Positions 17,970-27,604 of a stretch of DNA of 64,000 bases are shown here, in pieces. The notes below the pieces were generated by a model. It saw only the letters and a program-made list of their open reading frames with translations. It was not told the DNA's origin and did not search any database. Origin of the DNA: Eubacterium sp. (lineage in GTDB: Bacteria > Bacillota > Clostridia > Lachnospirales > Lachnospiraceae); contig JAFRNE010000011.1 of assembly GCA_017430325.1 (NCBI GenBank), positions 97,263 through 161,262 of the forward strand, in the 5' to 3' direction. Within the stretch, counting starts at the first letter, position 1. The number at the start of each line of letters is the position of its first letter. Both the position numbers and the translations under genes were made by a program.

Positions 17970-19901
17970 ATGGGTGGTGTATTGGATCAATTCTATAATG
18001 ATAATTACTCTCCTGTAGGGGATATAGTTGTTGTGGCCATGTGCTTCGTCATGCTGATACTTGTCTATACCTCCTATGTCAGCAAAACACGTACTTTCCT
18101 GTATTTTAATATAATTGTGGGACTGCTTCTTTTTGCAGCGATCACAGATATAGCGTATCATTACCAGTTGTCCGGAATCACCTCTGCTGAAGGACATGTT
18201 CCGGTATATATTTTCAGATGTCTCTATTATTTCTTCCTGACAGCAAGCCTTTTCATGTATGTTGTCTATATCATCGATGTCCAACGACTTGAGATAAGTA
18301 AGAAAAAGCCTATCCTGACGATAGCAATGGTTGCTTTCGGGGTAGTGGTTGTATTTGATATTCTTGGTGTGGTAAGGGAAACAGGCTTCCATATCAATGA
18401 CGACGGAACCACCACAAAGGGCAGGAACATATTCCCTGTAGGCTATATCGTATTTGTGGGAATCATTATATTCCTTATGATCGTATACAGAAACAGAATA
18501 TTTAAGCAGGTAATGAGGGGCTTCTACGGAACGATGCTTGTATCATTTATCATTATTTCGGTACAGCAGTTCAGTAAGCAGTCATCCTTTACGGTTGCAA
18601 CCTTCCTCTTCCCTGTTGTTTCAATGATGTATATCATTCATTCAAATCCTTATAACATCGAGCTTGGTGCGATAAATGTAAGCGCCATGGAGGACATGTT
18701 AAGGTATTATTATGAGAAGAATAAAACGCTTATCACCATGAGCCTTTACATCAAGGAGTTTGATGAAGAGGGCAAGAACTTCCCACCGGAAATACAGTCG
18801 GCCATCAGAAGATTTGCAGGTGAGTTCTTCAAGGGTGCGGTTCTCTTCCAGGTTAATAACGGTCATATGATACTTCTCGCGGATAAGGGGCTTAATCCTG
18901 ATTACGAAAAGAAGATCCTGAAGATGTTTAATGATTTTGATGTTGAATACGATCAGTATAAGCTTGATTACAAGATAGTTTATGGTGAAAGTGTTGATGA
19001 GATCAGTAGGAACCATGAATATATCAGTTTCATCAGACATATCCACAGAGGTATGAAATATAATGAGAAGCACAGGGTTGAGATGAGCGATGTGGCTCTG
19101 TTCAATAAATACGAGTATATCCTGAAGGAGCTGGCCGATATTCATCGAGGTGGAAACCTCAGAGACCCGAGAGTGCTTGCATATTGTCAGCCGGTATTTA
19201 ATGTTAAGACTCAGAGATACGATACGGCTGAGGCACTTATGAGGATCAAGCTTCCTGAGACCGGACTTGTATTTCCTGATCAGTTCATTACTCTGGCAGA
19301 GGAGAATGGTTACATTCACACTCTTACCAAGATAATACTTCAGAAGACCTGCGATGAGATAAGATATCTGCTGCAGGAGGGATATGAGGTTAATCGTATT
19401 TCAGTAAATGTTTCGGTTCTTGAGCTTAGAGATGAAAGCTTCTGTGATGATATATTCAGAATAATCGATGAGAGCGGCATTCCAAGTGAAAAGATCGCGA
19501 TAGAGATCACCGAATCCCAGAGTGAGAAGGACTTTGAGGTAATGAAGTCGAAGATAGATGTACTTAAGGAAAAGGGAATTAAGTTCTATCTTGATGATTT
19601 CGGTACCGGATATTCGAATATGGAAAGGATCATGGAGCTTCCTTTCGATATCATCAAGTTCGACCGCTCGCTTGTGCTTGCAAGTAATAATGATACCAAG
19701 TCGGAGAAGATGGTTGACGGTCTGGCAAATATGTTCAAGGATATGAATTACTCAGTTCTCTATGAAGGTGTTGAGAATGAGAATGATGAGCAGAGATGTA
19801 TCAACATGGCTGCTTCATATCTTCAGGGCTTCAAATATTCAAGACCGATACCTATCATGGATCTGAAGAATTTCTTCTCAAAGGTTAAAGAAACTGCATA
19901 A
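17970..19901 (+). CDS. Membrane EAL-domain c-di-GMP phosphodiesterase
   Basis: A 643-residue protein. The N-terminus (about residues 10-220) holds about seven membrane helices. A central domain of about 150 residues looks like a GGDEF fold without the GGDEF motif. The C-terminal EAL domain keeps AEALMRI, the conserved NVSV, EITES, DDFGTGYS, KFDRS and YEGVE, so hydrolysis of c-di-GMP to pGpG is likely. The ATG at 17970 is chosen because AGGAGG lies 7 bp upstream; an in-frame GTG at 17904 has no good site. The membrane part probably senses a signal. Confidence 0.9.
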   Translation: MGGVLDQFYNDNYSPVGDIVVVAMCFVMLILVYTSYVSKTRTFLYFNIIVGLLLFAAITDIAYHYQLSGITSAEGHVPVYIFRCLYYFFLTASLFMYVVYIIDVQRLEISKKKPILTIAMVAFGVVVVFDILGVVRETGFHINDDGTTTKGRNIFPVGYIVFVGIIIFLMIVYRNRIFKQVMRGFYGTMLVSFIIISVQQFSKQSSFTVATFLFPVVSMMYIIHSNPYNIELGAINVSAMEDMLRYYYEKNKTLITMSLYIKEFDEEGKNFPPEIQSAIRRFAGEFFKGAVLFQVNNGHMILLADKGLNPDYEKKILKMFNDFDVEYDQYKLDYKIVYGESVDEISRNHEYISFIRHIHRGMKYNEKHRVEMSDVALFNKYEYILKELADIHRGGNLRDPRVLAYCQPVFNVKTQRYDTAEALMRIKLPETGLVFPDQFITLAEENGYIHTLTKIILQKTCDEIRYLLQEGYEVNRISVNVSVLELRDESFCDDIFRIIDESGIPSEKIAIEITESQSEKDFEVMKSKIDVLKEKGIKFYLDDFGTGYSNMERIMELPFDIIKFDRSLVLASNNDTKSEKMVDGLANMFKDMNYSVLYEGVENENDEQRCINMAASYLQGFKYSRPIPIMDLKNFFSKVKETA

Positions 19902-19911
19902 GAAGCAACAC

Positions 19912-19943
19912 GGCTTCCTGCATCTTTTTTGAGGCGGGAAGCC
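19912..19943 (+). terminator. Long hairpin between the two EAL genes
   Basis: GGCTTCCTGC pairs with GCGGGAAGCC (10 bp with one G-U) around a 12-nt loop. Only TTT follows, so it may be a partial terminator or an mRNA-stabilising hairpin rather than a strong intrinsic terminator. Confidence 0.45.
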
Positions 19944-19971
19944 TTTCATAATAAAACGGCAGGGGGCTGTT

Positions 19972-22056
19972 ATGAAAACGAAAAAACAGATTTATAAGGA
20001 GATCAAAAGAAAAAGGATAGTAGGACCTATCATATTTTTTATGCTTATGACGGCTGCTCTTGGAGTGGGTGTATATTATGTTGTAAAATATTTTCTGGAA
20101 TATACTCTTGATAACAAGATGACAACGGAATATGAAAATGCGGGCAATATGGCTGAGATCTACGATGCCGGAAGTGAAGGGCGTGAAGCCTTCAAGCTTC
20201 TGGATAAGTTTGGTCGCAGTTTTTTTATTACCGATAAAAACGGAAAGATCGTCATGCAGAAGGGTGAAAATACCATCGGTGATGAGGCGAAGAAGGTTGA
20301 ACTGAAAGTATTTGATACTGAGGAGTATATAACAGTATACAGGGATACCAAGGCCAGTGCTGTAAAGATCGGAAAGGATAATAAACTTCATCTGGATACC
20401 GGTAAGCTTCAGAAGTATCTGGATTCGGATGAATATGCGGATAATTATATAAATGTCATGATAGGTGATGAGTCTATGGAGATAGAAGATGAGGAAGATC
20501 TTGCTCCGGACTATTTTGAACTCCCTGTCTGGATAGCCATTGATGTTAAGAATGGAAGCGAAACCATGTATGTACAGGCGATGCTGCTTATATCGGAGAG
20601 GGATATCATCGCATTTGCGATCATCCTTATCATAATGGTCGTACTTGTTCTGGTCATGATGATAATGCTTCTTGCAAGAACTATCAGCAATGTCCATCGC
20701 CAGAGAAAGATGACGAACTTCTTCTTTGCCGACACAGTTACCGGCGGTAAGAACTGGATGTATTTTATCCTTAGAGGCGAGCAGCTTCTATGCAAGAGGA
20801 AGAGTTCGAAGAGTAAATATGCCGTTGTCAGTCTGGATATGAAGAAATACAGAAACTACTGTCTATGTCATTCGATAGCTGAGGGTGAAAAGCTCCTTCA
20901 AAATGTTCACGAGATACTTAAGGCTGAGGTTGATAAAAAGACAGAGCTGTTTGCTCATGGCGAGTCTTCAAACTTTGCACTTATCCTGAAATGTGAGGAT
21001 GAGGACAGGCTGAAGATGAGAGTATATGAGCTTATTAAGAAGCTTGAAAAACTGGATGACGATCACAGATTCAGCTTCCAGGCCGGCGTCAGCGTACTTG
21101 ATATGATCACAAATGAAAAGGGCCATATCGTGAGAAGAAAGTCGGTCAATATCGAGGAAGAGTACAATAAGGCTCTGTCGGCAAGAGAGAGTATGGGAGA
21201 TTCTGATGAATCAGGCGTTGTGATCTTTGGCGACAAGCTCATCGAAGAGGAGAAGTGGCTTGATAAGGTTCAGGAATATCAGGAGAAGGCTCTCAATATG
21301 GATGAGTATGAGGTTTATTATCAGCCGAAATACGATCCGAGGACCAAGGAGCTTCGCGGAGCAGAGGCGCTTATCAGATGGCAGTCGCCTGAACTTGGCT
21401 TTGTGAGTCCGGGAAGATTCATTCCGATATTTGAGAAGAACGGCTTTATCACAAATATCGATCACTATATGTTAAGCCATGTTGCGGTAGACCAGAAGAA
21501 ATGGCTGGATGACGGTCTGAAATGTGTACCTGTTTCGGTCAATGTTTCAAGAGCACATTTTGCCGAAGAAGATCTGGCAGAGCAGATAAGAGATATTGTT
21601 GATGCGGCAGGTACACCGCACAATCTTATAGAGATAGAGCTTACGGAGAGTGCTTTCTTTGATGATAAGAAGGCGATGGTAAATACGATCAATAAGCTGA
21701 AGGAATACGGCTTTACTGTTTCGATGGACGATTTCGGTTCGGGTTATTCATCACTTAATTCACTGAAGGATATGCCGCTGGACGTACTTAAGCTGGATGC
21801 GGAATTCTTCCGTGGCGAAGAATCGGACGGCAGAGGAAGGATAGTTGTTTCTGAGGCTATTAAGCTTGCACAGAGCCTTAATATGAGAACCGTTGCAGAG
21901 GGAGTTGAGGTAAAGGAACAGGTTGATTTCCTTGCCGGTGAGGGCTGCGATATGATACAGGGCTACTACTTTGCAAAGCCTATGCCGAAGAATGATTACA
22001 GGAGCAGGATAGAAGCAGGAAAGGCTGATCCTGAGGAATTGGAAGAGAAGAACTGA
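19972..22056 (+). CDS. Membrane GGDEF(degenerate)-EAL protein
   Basis: A 694-residue protein with a membrane helix near residues 18-38, an extracytoplasmic sensor region of about 165 residues, a second helix near 205-235, a degenerate GGDEF domain and an EAL domain. HGESSNF occupies the GGDEF signature position, so cyclase activity is unlikely. The EAL part retains AEALIRW, NVSRAH, ELTESAF, DDFGSGYSS, KLDAEF and AEGVE. It is predicted to be a phosphodiesterase with a different sensor from its upstream neighbour. Its stop overlaps the next start by one base. Confidence 0.9.
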   Translation: MKTKKQIYKEIKRKRIVGPIIFFMLMTAALGVGVYYVVKYFLEYTLDNKMTTEYENAGNMAEIYDAGSEGREAFKLLDKFGRSFFITDKNGKIVMQKGENTIGDEAKKVELKVFDTEEYITVYRDTKASAVKIGKDNKLHLDTGKLQKYLDSDEYADNYINVMIGDESMEIEDEEDLAPDYFELPVWIAIDVKNGSETMYVQAMLLISERDIIAFAIILIIMVVLVLVMMIMLLARTISNVHRQRKMTNFFFADTVTGGKNWMYFILRGEQLLCKRKSSKSKYAVVSLDMKKYRNYCLCHSIAEGEKLLQNVHEILKAEVDKKTELFAHGESSNFALILKCEDEDRLKMRVYELIKKLEKLDDDHRFSFQAGVSVLDMITNEKGHIVRRKSVNIEEEYNKALSARESMGDSDESGVVIFGDKLIEEEKWLDKVQEYQEKALNMDEYEVYYQPKYDPRTKELRGAEALIRWQSPELGFVSPGRFIPIFEKNGFITNIDHYMLSHVAVDQKKWLDDGLKCVPVSVNVSRAHFAEEDLAEQIRDIVDAAGTPHNLIEIELTESAFFDDKKAMVNTINKLKEYGFTVSMDDFGSGYSSLNSLKDMPLDVLKLDAEFFRGEESDGRGRIVVSEAIKLAQSLNMRTVAEGVEVKEQVDFLAGEGCDMIQGYYFAKPMPKNDYRSRIEAGKADPEELEEKN

Positions 22057-23012
22057 TGAGATATTTGATAATAGGCGGAACGTATTTCCTGGGAAAGGAA
22101 TTTGCGAGGCTGGCCGCCACGGATCCGGAAAATGAAATATATTTTATAAACAGAGGCTCGAAGCTTTCTGAACTTTCTCAGGAGGAAAGGGAGCGTACCT
22201 TTGTGATGGACAGACATGACGCTAAGGCTCTGAGTGAGATAAAGCTCGAAAGGATAGACGTCATCGTGGATTTCTGTGCATATCAGCCTGGAGATATCAG
22301 ACTGGTGGCAGAAAATATCGGAAGCAGCTTCGGAAGATATATATTTGTCAGTACGACGGATGTTTACAGACGCGGTACCGGGAATGAACTGATAAGTGAG
22401 TCGGCGGAGTTTGAGACCAGGGATTTCGGCGGAGAGGCCGGAAGCTATATACTGGGGAAGGCTGCACTTGAGCAGGAGGTTGCTGTGCTCAGGGACGGTG
22501 ATGGACTGGTTAAACCGGAAGGGGAAAGCTTCAGACCTGAGTTTACGGTCATACGCCCGGCCTTTATTTACGGACCGGAGAATTATGCTCCCCGTGAGGG
22601 AATATATTTTAACTGGATACTCAGAGCCGGTCAGATACTCAGCCCGATAGCTGCGGATGGGTATTTCCAGATGGCCTATGTAAAGGATGTGGCTGCGGCT
22701 ATACTTTTATGCAGCAAAAGTAAAGATGCGGCTGATAAGGCGTTTAATGTATGCGGTCCCGATAAGCTGACCTACGAAGTGTTTGAGGATACAATGCTTG
22801 AAGTCATGAAGGAGTGCTTTGATGTAAGTGCAGTGAAGGTACCGGTGGATATAGCGGTTGTCGAAGAAAAGGGTATACCGCTTCCGTTTCCGATGAGAAG
22901 CGCTGAGTCTGAGTTTTATGACAGCAGCAGTATCTTGAAGCTCGGTGCGGAGTTCAGAAGTCTTCGGGAAGGACTTCTTGAAACGGCTGAGTGGTATAAA
23001 AACGCAGAATGA
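22056..23012 (+). CDS. NAD-dependent epimerase/dehydratase family protein
   Basis: A 318-residue extended short-chain dehydrogenase. The N-terminal Rossmann motif is LIIGGTYFLGKEF. The YxxxK catalytic pair is in SYILGKAA and the serine/threonine is in FVSTTDVY. It resembles nucleoside-diphosphate-sugar epimerases or reductases; substrate unknown. It overlaps the upstream EAL gene by one base (TGATG). Its last codons precede cobQ by 83 bp, so it may belong to either transcript. Confidence 0.85.
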   Translation: MRYLIIGGTYFLGKEFARLAATDPENEIYFINRGSKLSELSQEERERTFVMDRHDAKALSEIKLERIDVIVDFCAYQPGDIRLVAENIGSSFGRYIFVSTTDVYRRGTGNELISESAEFETRDFGGEAGSYILGKAALEQEVAVLRDGDGLVKPEGESFRPEFTVIRPAFIYGPENYAPREGIYFNWILRAGQILSPIAADGYFQMAYVKDVAAAILLCSKSKDAADKAFNVCGPDKLTYEVFEDTMLEVMKECFDVSAVKVPVDIAVVEEKGIPLPFPMRSAESEFYDSSSILKLGAEFRSLREGLLETAEWYKNAE

Positions 23013-23095
23013 TATTATGAAAAACAAGAGATGGCTGAATGGCGCGTGTAACATGGCGATCTCAAGAATAAATAGACAGAAATCGGTAATAAAAT

Positions 23096-24607
23096 ATGGC
23101 AAAAAAGATTATGATACAGGGCACTATGTCAAGTGCCGGAAAAAGCTTAATAGCTGCAGGGCTTTGCAGGATATTTCATCAGGATGGATACAGGGTGGCG
23201 CCTTTTAAGTCACAGAACATGGCGCTCAACTCCTTCGTAACCGCGGACGGACTTGAGATGGGACGTGCGCAGGTGATGCAGGCAGAAGCTGCAGGAACCG
23301 CACCGACAGTTGATATGAATCCGATACTTCTTAAGCCTACCAGCGACAGAGGCTCGCAGGTAATCGTGCGCGGTGAGGTTCTGGATAATATGGAGGCGCG
23401 GAAATATTTTGAATATAAAACAGAGCTGATACCGATTATTAAGGAATCCTTTAAGAAGCTTGAGGAAGAATATGATATAATCGTGATCGAGGGCGCAGGA
23501 AGTCCGGCAGAGATCAACCTGAAGAAGAATGATATCGTAAATATGGGTATAGCGAAGATGTTTGATGCAAATGTGCTACTTGTTGGGGATATTGACAGGG
23601 GCGGCGTATTTGCACAGCTTGTGGGAACACTTGAACTGCTCCCGCAGGATGAGAAGGACAGAGTTAAGGGACTTGTTATTAATAAGTTCCGGGGCGATAA
23701 GACTATACTTGATCCGGGCATAGATATGCTCGTTGATAAATGCGGGGTTCCGGTCTGCGGAACGGTGCCTTATATAAAGGATCTGAAGATCGACGACGAG
23801 GACAGCCTGACGGAGAGATTTAACTCAAAGGTTGAAGCAACTGTGGATATAGCTGTTATCAGGCTGCCACATATATCCAACTTTACGGACTTTGATGTAT
23901 TTGACAGTATCAGCGGCTGTCATGTAAGATATGCGGATGATATTTACAGTCTGGGCACACCGGATATCATTATGATCCCGGGCAGTAAAAATACGATCGC
24001 TGACATGAGATGGCTCAGAGAAAGAAGCCTTGATAACGAGATAAAAAGACAGGCAGAGAAAATCCCTGTTTTTGGAATCTGCGGAGGGTTCCAGATACTC
24101 GGCGAGACCATAGAAGATGAATACGGTTCTGACAGTGGTGCTGCAAAAACGTATGATACTACGCCTGCTTATGTGGCGGAGAATGGGGCTGTAAACTGTT
24201 CTGACAGACTGATAAAGATAAATGGTCTCGGCCTTCTTCCGATAACAACTGTTATGAAGAAGGAAAAGACGAGAAGGCAGGTAAGCGGCAGATTACCGGA
24301 GCTTGAAGGTGTATTTGCAGGTCTTTCGGGAAAACAGTATTCCGGATATGAGATACATATGGGAGACAGTGAGATGGCTGCATCTGTTATCTCCCGCGGA
24401 AATATTTACGGAACCTACATTCATGGGATCTTTGATGATTCTGATATAGCAGCTGAGCTGGTGAGAATACTTGCCGGGGCTAAGGGCGTGGATATTGCGA
24501 AGGATAGTGTGGTCTCATATAAGGATTTCAAGGAAGAGCAGTATGATAAGCTGGCTGAGGTTCTGAGAGAGAATCTTGATATGGAGTATATTTATTCTGT
24601 TATGTAA
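23096..24607 (+). CDS. cobQ: Cobyric acid synthase (CobQ/CbiP)
   Basis: A 503-residue ATP- and glutamine-dependent amidase that amidates adenosylcobyrinic a,c-diamide at positions b, d, e and g. The N-terminal synthetase domain starts [13 protein letters not shown] and continues with [10 protein letters not shown] and [11 protein letters not shown]. The C-terminal class I GATase-like domain has [11 protein letters not shown] with the nucleophilic cysteine and ends near YIHGIFDD. It opens the first corrinoid block. I saw no cobalamin riboswitch in the 83-bp leader. Confidence 0.96.
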   Translation: MAKKIMIQGTMSSAGKSLIAAGLCRIFHQDGYRVAPFKSQNMALNSFVTADGLEMGRAQVMQAEAAGTAPTVDMNPILLKPTSDRGSQVIVRGEVLDNMEARKYFEYKTELIPIIKESFKKLEEEYDIIVIEGAGSPAEINLKKNDIVNMGIAKMFDANVLLVGDIDRGGVFAQLVGTLELLPQDEKDRVKGLVINKFRGDKTILDPGIDMLVDKCGVPVCGTVPYIKDLKIDDEDSLTERFNSKVEATVDIAVIRLPHISNFTDFDVFDSISGCHVRYADDIYSLGTPDIIMIPGSKNTIADMRWLRERSLDNEIKRQAEKIPVFGICGGFQILGETIEDEYGSDSGAAKTYDTTPAYVAENGAVNCSDRLIKINGLGLLPITTVMKKEKTRRQVSGRLPELEGVFAGLSGKQYSGYEIHMGDSEMAASVISRGNIYGTYIHGIFDDSDIAAELVRILAGAKGVDIAKDSVVSYKDFKEEQYDKLAEVLRENLDMEYIYSVM

Positions 24608-24647
24608 GCACCGGACATTATTACATACATGATTAATAGAGAAGAAA

Positions 24648-25736
24648 ATGAGTAGATCAGATGATGTTAGAAATATAATAGAAATGGGCTTCGGAAAGCC
24701 GACAGGGCTTGATGAAGAGGCAGGAAAGCTTGTTAGAGAGAGACTTGATGATATTGCAAAGCCACTGGATGGACTGGGAGATTTCGAGGAAATACTTGTG
24801 AAGCTCGGCGGGATCACAGGCACAGACAAGCTGGATATAAGTAAGAGAGCTGTTATAATAATGTGTGCCGACAATGGTATAGTCCGTGAGGGAATAAGCC
24901 AGTCGGACAGCTCGGTAACAAGAGATGTTGCAGAGCTTATGGTTGAAAAGAAGAGCTCGGTGGGAGTGATGTCAGAAGTCGTAAACTGCGATACATTTCC
25001 GGTAAATATCGGTATCAAAGGAGAGAAGATCCCGGGACTTATCGATATGAAGATAGCTGACGGAACCGCTGACTTTCTTGAAGAGCCTGCCATGCGTTTC
25101 GATGATGCATTTCAGGCCATAAGCGCCGGTATAGAGCTGGTGGGCCGTCTCAAAAAAGAAGGGTATAAGATCATAGCTACAGGCGAGATGGGCATAGGAA
25201 ATACGACCACTGCAGCGGCTGTTATTTCAGCTGTCCTCTATAAGATGCCGGAGGAGATAGTAGGAAGAGGAGCGGGCCTTTCGGATGAAAAGCTGCTTCA
25301 TAAGATAAATGTTGTTAAGGATGCCCTCAGGTTTCATGAGCTGGATACAGGTCCGAAGGATATAGTTGATATTTTATGCGCTGTTGGCGGACTTGATATA
25401 GCAGGAATGGCAGGCGTATTTATTGGTGGCGCGCTTTTCAGGGTGCCGATACTGATCGATGGGCTGATAAGCTCGGCGGCAGCTCTTGTGGCAGCAAATA
25501 TCATACCGGAGACGGTTGATTATATGATAGCTACACATGTGGGAAATGAGCCCGGAATGAAATATGTTCTTGAGGAGCTTTCTCTGAAGGCTGTGATAAA
25601 TGCGGGTCTCAGACTGGGTGAAGGAACAGGTGCGATCATGATGCTTCCACTCCTTGATGCAGCATTAAACCTTTATAATAAGGGCAGACGATTCAGGGAT
25701 ATTGAGCTTGAAAACTATAAGAGATATGACGTGTGA
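24648..25736 (+). CDS. cobT: Nicotinate-nucleotide:dimethylbenzimidazole phosphoribosyltransferase
   Basis: A 362-residue CobT that activates the lower-ligand base as alpha-ribazole phosphate. The conserved GEMGIGNTTTAAAV and the catalytic glutamate region LRLGEGTGAIM are present. It lies 40 bp after cobQ with a short AGAGAAG-type site before the ATG. Length fits the family. Confidence 0.95.
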   Translation: MSRSDDVRNIIEMGFGKPTGLDEEAGKLVRERLDDIAKPLDGLGDFEEILVKLGGITGTDKLDISKRAVIIMCADNGIVREGISQSDSSVTRDVAELMVEKKSSVGVMSEVVNCDTFPVNIGIKGEKIPGLIDMKIADGTADFLEEPAMRFDDAFQAISAGIELVGRLKKEGYKIIATGEMGIGNTTTAAAVISAVLYKMPEEIVGRGAGLSDEKLLHKINVVKDALRFHELDTGPKDIVDILCAVGGLDIAGMAGVFIGGALFRVPILIDGLISSAAALVAANIIPETVDYMIATHVGNEPGMKYVLEELSLKAVINAGLRLGEGTGAIMMLPLLDAALNLYNKGRRFRDIELENYKRYDV

Positions 25737-25755
25737 TAGTTTAACGGCTGGATCG

Positions 25756-25825
25756 GCGGCGTGAGGCACGTACTGATATCATGAGGTTAGATAAGCGGCG
25801 TGAGGTGCGTACTGATCTCGCGAGG
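25756..25825 (+). repeat. Direct repeat, two 31-bp copies, upstream of cobU
   Basis: Copies at 25756-25786 and 25795-25825 share GCGGCGTGAGG, CGTACTGAT and GAGG, matching at 26 of 31 positions, with a 39-bp period. They fill most of the cobT-cobU gap. They may be a decayed local duplication or paired regulatory sites. Confidence 0.7.
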
Positions 25826-25843
25826 ACGGGTGGAAAACAGAGT

Positions 25844-26383
25844 ATGTTAAGACTGGTAATAGGAGGAAGTGCCTCCGGAAAATCTGAATATGCAGAGCAG
25901 CTGATCCTTTCTCTTTCGGAGGGAGAAACGGTTGATTATATTGCAACCATGAAGTGTTCTGATGAAGAGCTGGAGAAGCGGATAGAGATACATAAAGAGA
26001 GACGTGAGGGAACGGCCTTTCATACGATCGAAAAACCGGACAAGCTTTCGGAGCTGGATACATCAGGACTCCATGAATATGGGATGCTTGAATGCGTTTC
26101 GAACCTGCTGGCGAATGAGATGTTCAGCGGATGGAATGATGAGGCCGCAACGGAAGCTGACGAGGACGAGCCGGCAGAGTGCCTGGCGAAGGAACTGATC
26201 ACGCTGGCGAGGCATTATAAAGAATTTGTAATTGTGACAAATGATATATTTGAAGACAGTATAGTATTTGATGAAGTAACAAAGAAGTACGTTGGACAGC
26301 TGGGCAGGATCAACAGGCTCCTGACCGAAGAGGCAGAGAGTGTAACCGAGGTTGTCTGCGGAATACCTGTAAGGATAAAGTGA
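25844..26383 (+). CDS. cobU: Adenosylcobinamide kinase/guanylyltransferase, CobU family
   Basis: A 179-residue CobU-type protein. The P-loop is GGSASGKS and the likely guanylylated histidine is in IHKERRE. The usual NEVGxGIVP segment is replaced by TNDIFEDSIVFD, and an acidic stretch (DEAATEADEDEPAE) is inserted in the middle. The ATG at 25844 places the P-loop near residue 7, as in the family; an in-frame ATG at 25781 would add 21 unconserved residues encoded by the repeat. See the short CobU-like protein at 27236, which retains the motif lost here. Confidence 0.87.
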   Translation: MLRLVIGGSASGKSEYAEQLILSLSEGETVDYIATMKCSDEELEKRIEIHKERREGTAFHTIEKPDKLSELDTSGLHEYGMLECVSNLLANEMFSGWNDEAATEADEDEPAECLAKELITLARHYKEFVIVTNDIFEDSIVFDEVTKKYVGQLGRINRLLTEEAESVTEVVCGIPVRIK

Positions 26384-27135
26384 TGAAGGGCTTACTCACA
26401 GCATTTTCAATATATTCAAAAATACCGGTTCCAAGAGTAAAGTGGGACGATAAATATATGAAATATTCTCTTGCATTTTTCCCTTTCGTGGGTGCGCTCA
26501 TAGCAGGACTGCTCTATGGCTGGGAGCTTCTCTGCAGGGAGTTAGGATGCGGAGGACTGCTCAGGATAAGTGTTGCTACAACTGTTCCACTTATAGTTAC
26601 AGGCGGTTTCCATGTTGACGGATATATGGATACCATGGATGCATTCCATTCCTATAAGAGCCGCGAGGAGAAGCTGGAGATCATGAGTGATCCGCACATA
26701 GGTGCGTTTTCGGTGATCATGCTGGCACTTTATTACATACTTTTCATCGGCTTCTATTCTGAGATCGGAAGTATAAATGATGTTATCCTTGTAGGCGGAG
26801 GCTTTGTGATATCAAGAGCCTTAAGCGCTTTCATGGTGGTATTTCTGAAGCCGGCCAGAGGCGACGGAATGCTGAAATATTTTAACGATACCGCAGGAAA
26901 AGCTGTTGTCGTGGTATTTGTTGCGGTGGAAATGACAGTGCTTAATGTACTGCTTGCTATATTTATCTCACCGGTCATTCTTATCGAAACGGCAGTGGCG
27001 GTGCTTTTCGCATTATATTATAAATACCGCTGCTATAAGGAGCTTGGCGGTGTTACGGGTGACACGGCAGGATATTTTGTAACAGTGACCGAACTCCTGA
27101 TGTGTATGACAGTTGCGATTTACGGGCTTATCTAG
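26383..27135 (+). CDS. cobS: Adenosylcobinamide-GDP ribazoletransferase (cobalamin synthase)
   Basis: A 250-residue integral membrane enzyme joining adenosylcobinamide-GDP to alpha-ribazole (phosphate). The family acidic motif is GGFHVDGYMDTMDAF and a second conserved region is KPARGDGM. About six membrane helices are evident. The ATG overlaps the cobU stop (TGATG). Its 3' end runs into a degenerate 29-bp repeat. Confidence 0.95.
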   Translation: MKGLLTAFSIYSKIPVPRVKWDDKYMKYSLAFFPFVGALIAGLLYGWELLCRELGCGGLLRISVATTVPLIVTGGFHVDGYMDTMDAFHSYKSREEKLEIMSDPHIGAFSVIMLALYYILFIGFYSEIGSINDVILVGGGFVISRALSAFMVVFLKPARGDGMLKYFNDTAGKAVVVVFVAVEMTVLNVLLAIFISPVILIETAVAVLFALYYKYRCYKELGGVTGDTAGYFVTVTELLMCMTVAIYGLI

Positions 27136-27228
27136 AAGATAGCTGAAGTTTATGGACTGATAAAATAACTGCGGCAGTTTATGAACTGGTTATAATAACG
27201 GCTGTAATTAACGGTTTTATTAACCTGG
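27112..27228 (+). repeat. Degenerate 29-30 bp tandem repeat from cobS 3' end
   Basis: Four consecutive units start at 27112, 27142, 27171 and 27200. The first is the last codons and stop region of cobS (GCGATTTACGGGCTTATC). The next two share GCxGxAGTTTATGxACTGxT followed by a TAAAATAAC-like run. The fourth is weaker. The pattern reads as successive duplication of the gene end followed by decay. Confidence 0.6.
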
Positions 27229-27235
27229 AGGAAAT

Positions 27236-27604
27236 ATGAAAATCGATTTATACATCGGCGGGCATGCCCAGGGCAAGGAAGAACTTGTCAGAAATAAATA
27301 CGACAGCTCGGCCCTCATCATAAACGAACTTCATATATGGATAAGAGAACGACTGGAAGGGATGTATAAGGATAATGCTGATATGACAGTGCTGACAGAC
27401 GACATCAGCAATATGCTTTGGGACATCATAAACAGTAATGATAAAGTAGTGATAATCTCCGATGAGATCGGAGGTGGTATCGTACCTATTGACAGCTTTG
27501 ACAGATGCTGGCGCGAAGTGACAGGAAGGGTACTGACCAGACTGGCGGGAAAGGCTGACAATGTTTACAGAGTGATATGTGGCATGGAGCAGAAGATAAA
27601 ATGA
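27236..27604 (+). CDS. Short CobU-like protein without a functional P-loop
   Basis: A 122-residue protein that resembles CobU at both ends but lacks the middle. The N-terminal IGGHAQGKEELV sits where CobU has GGxxSGKS, so the Ser/Thr after the lysine is gone. The C-terminus DEIGGGIVPID, then RVLTRLAGKADNVYRVICGM, matches the canonical NEVGxGIVP and AD-V-LVxxG region. No histidine/RRP guanylylation segment is seen. It follows cobS and overlaps cobC by four bases (ATGA). It may pair with the full CobU or be a remnant under coupling constraint. Confidence 0.75.
   Translation: MKIDLYIGGHAQGKEELVRNKYDSSALIINELHIWIRERLEGMYKDNADMTVLTDDISNMLWDIINSNDKVVIISDEIGGGIVPIDSFDRCWREVTGRVLTRLAGKADNVYRVICGMEQKIK

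Noticed and set aside
17845..17970. c-di-GMP riboswitch in the leader of the EAL gene
   Set aside because: The leader lacks the conserved class I and class II cores; only a simple inverted repeat is present.
24760..24770. GCCACTG resembling a cobalamin riboswitch B12 box
   Set aside because: It is inside the cobT coding sequence (KPLDGLG) with no surrounding riboswitch core.
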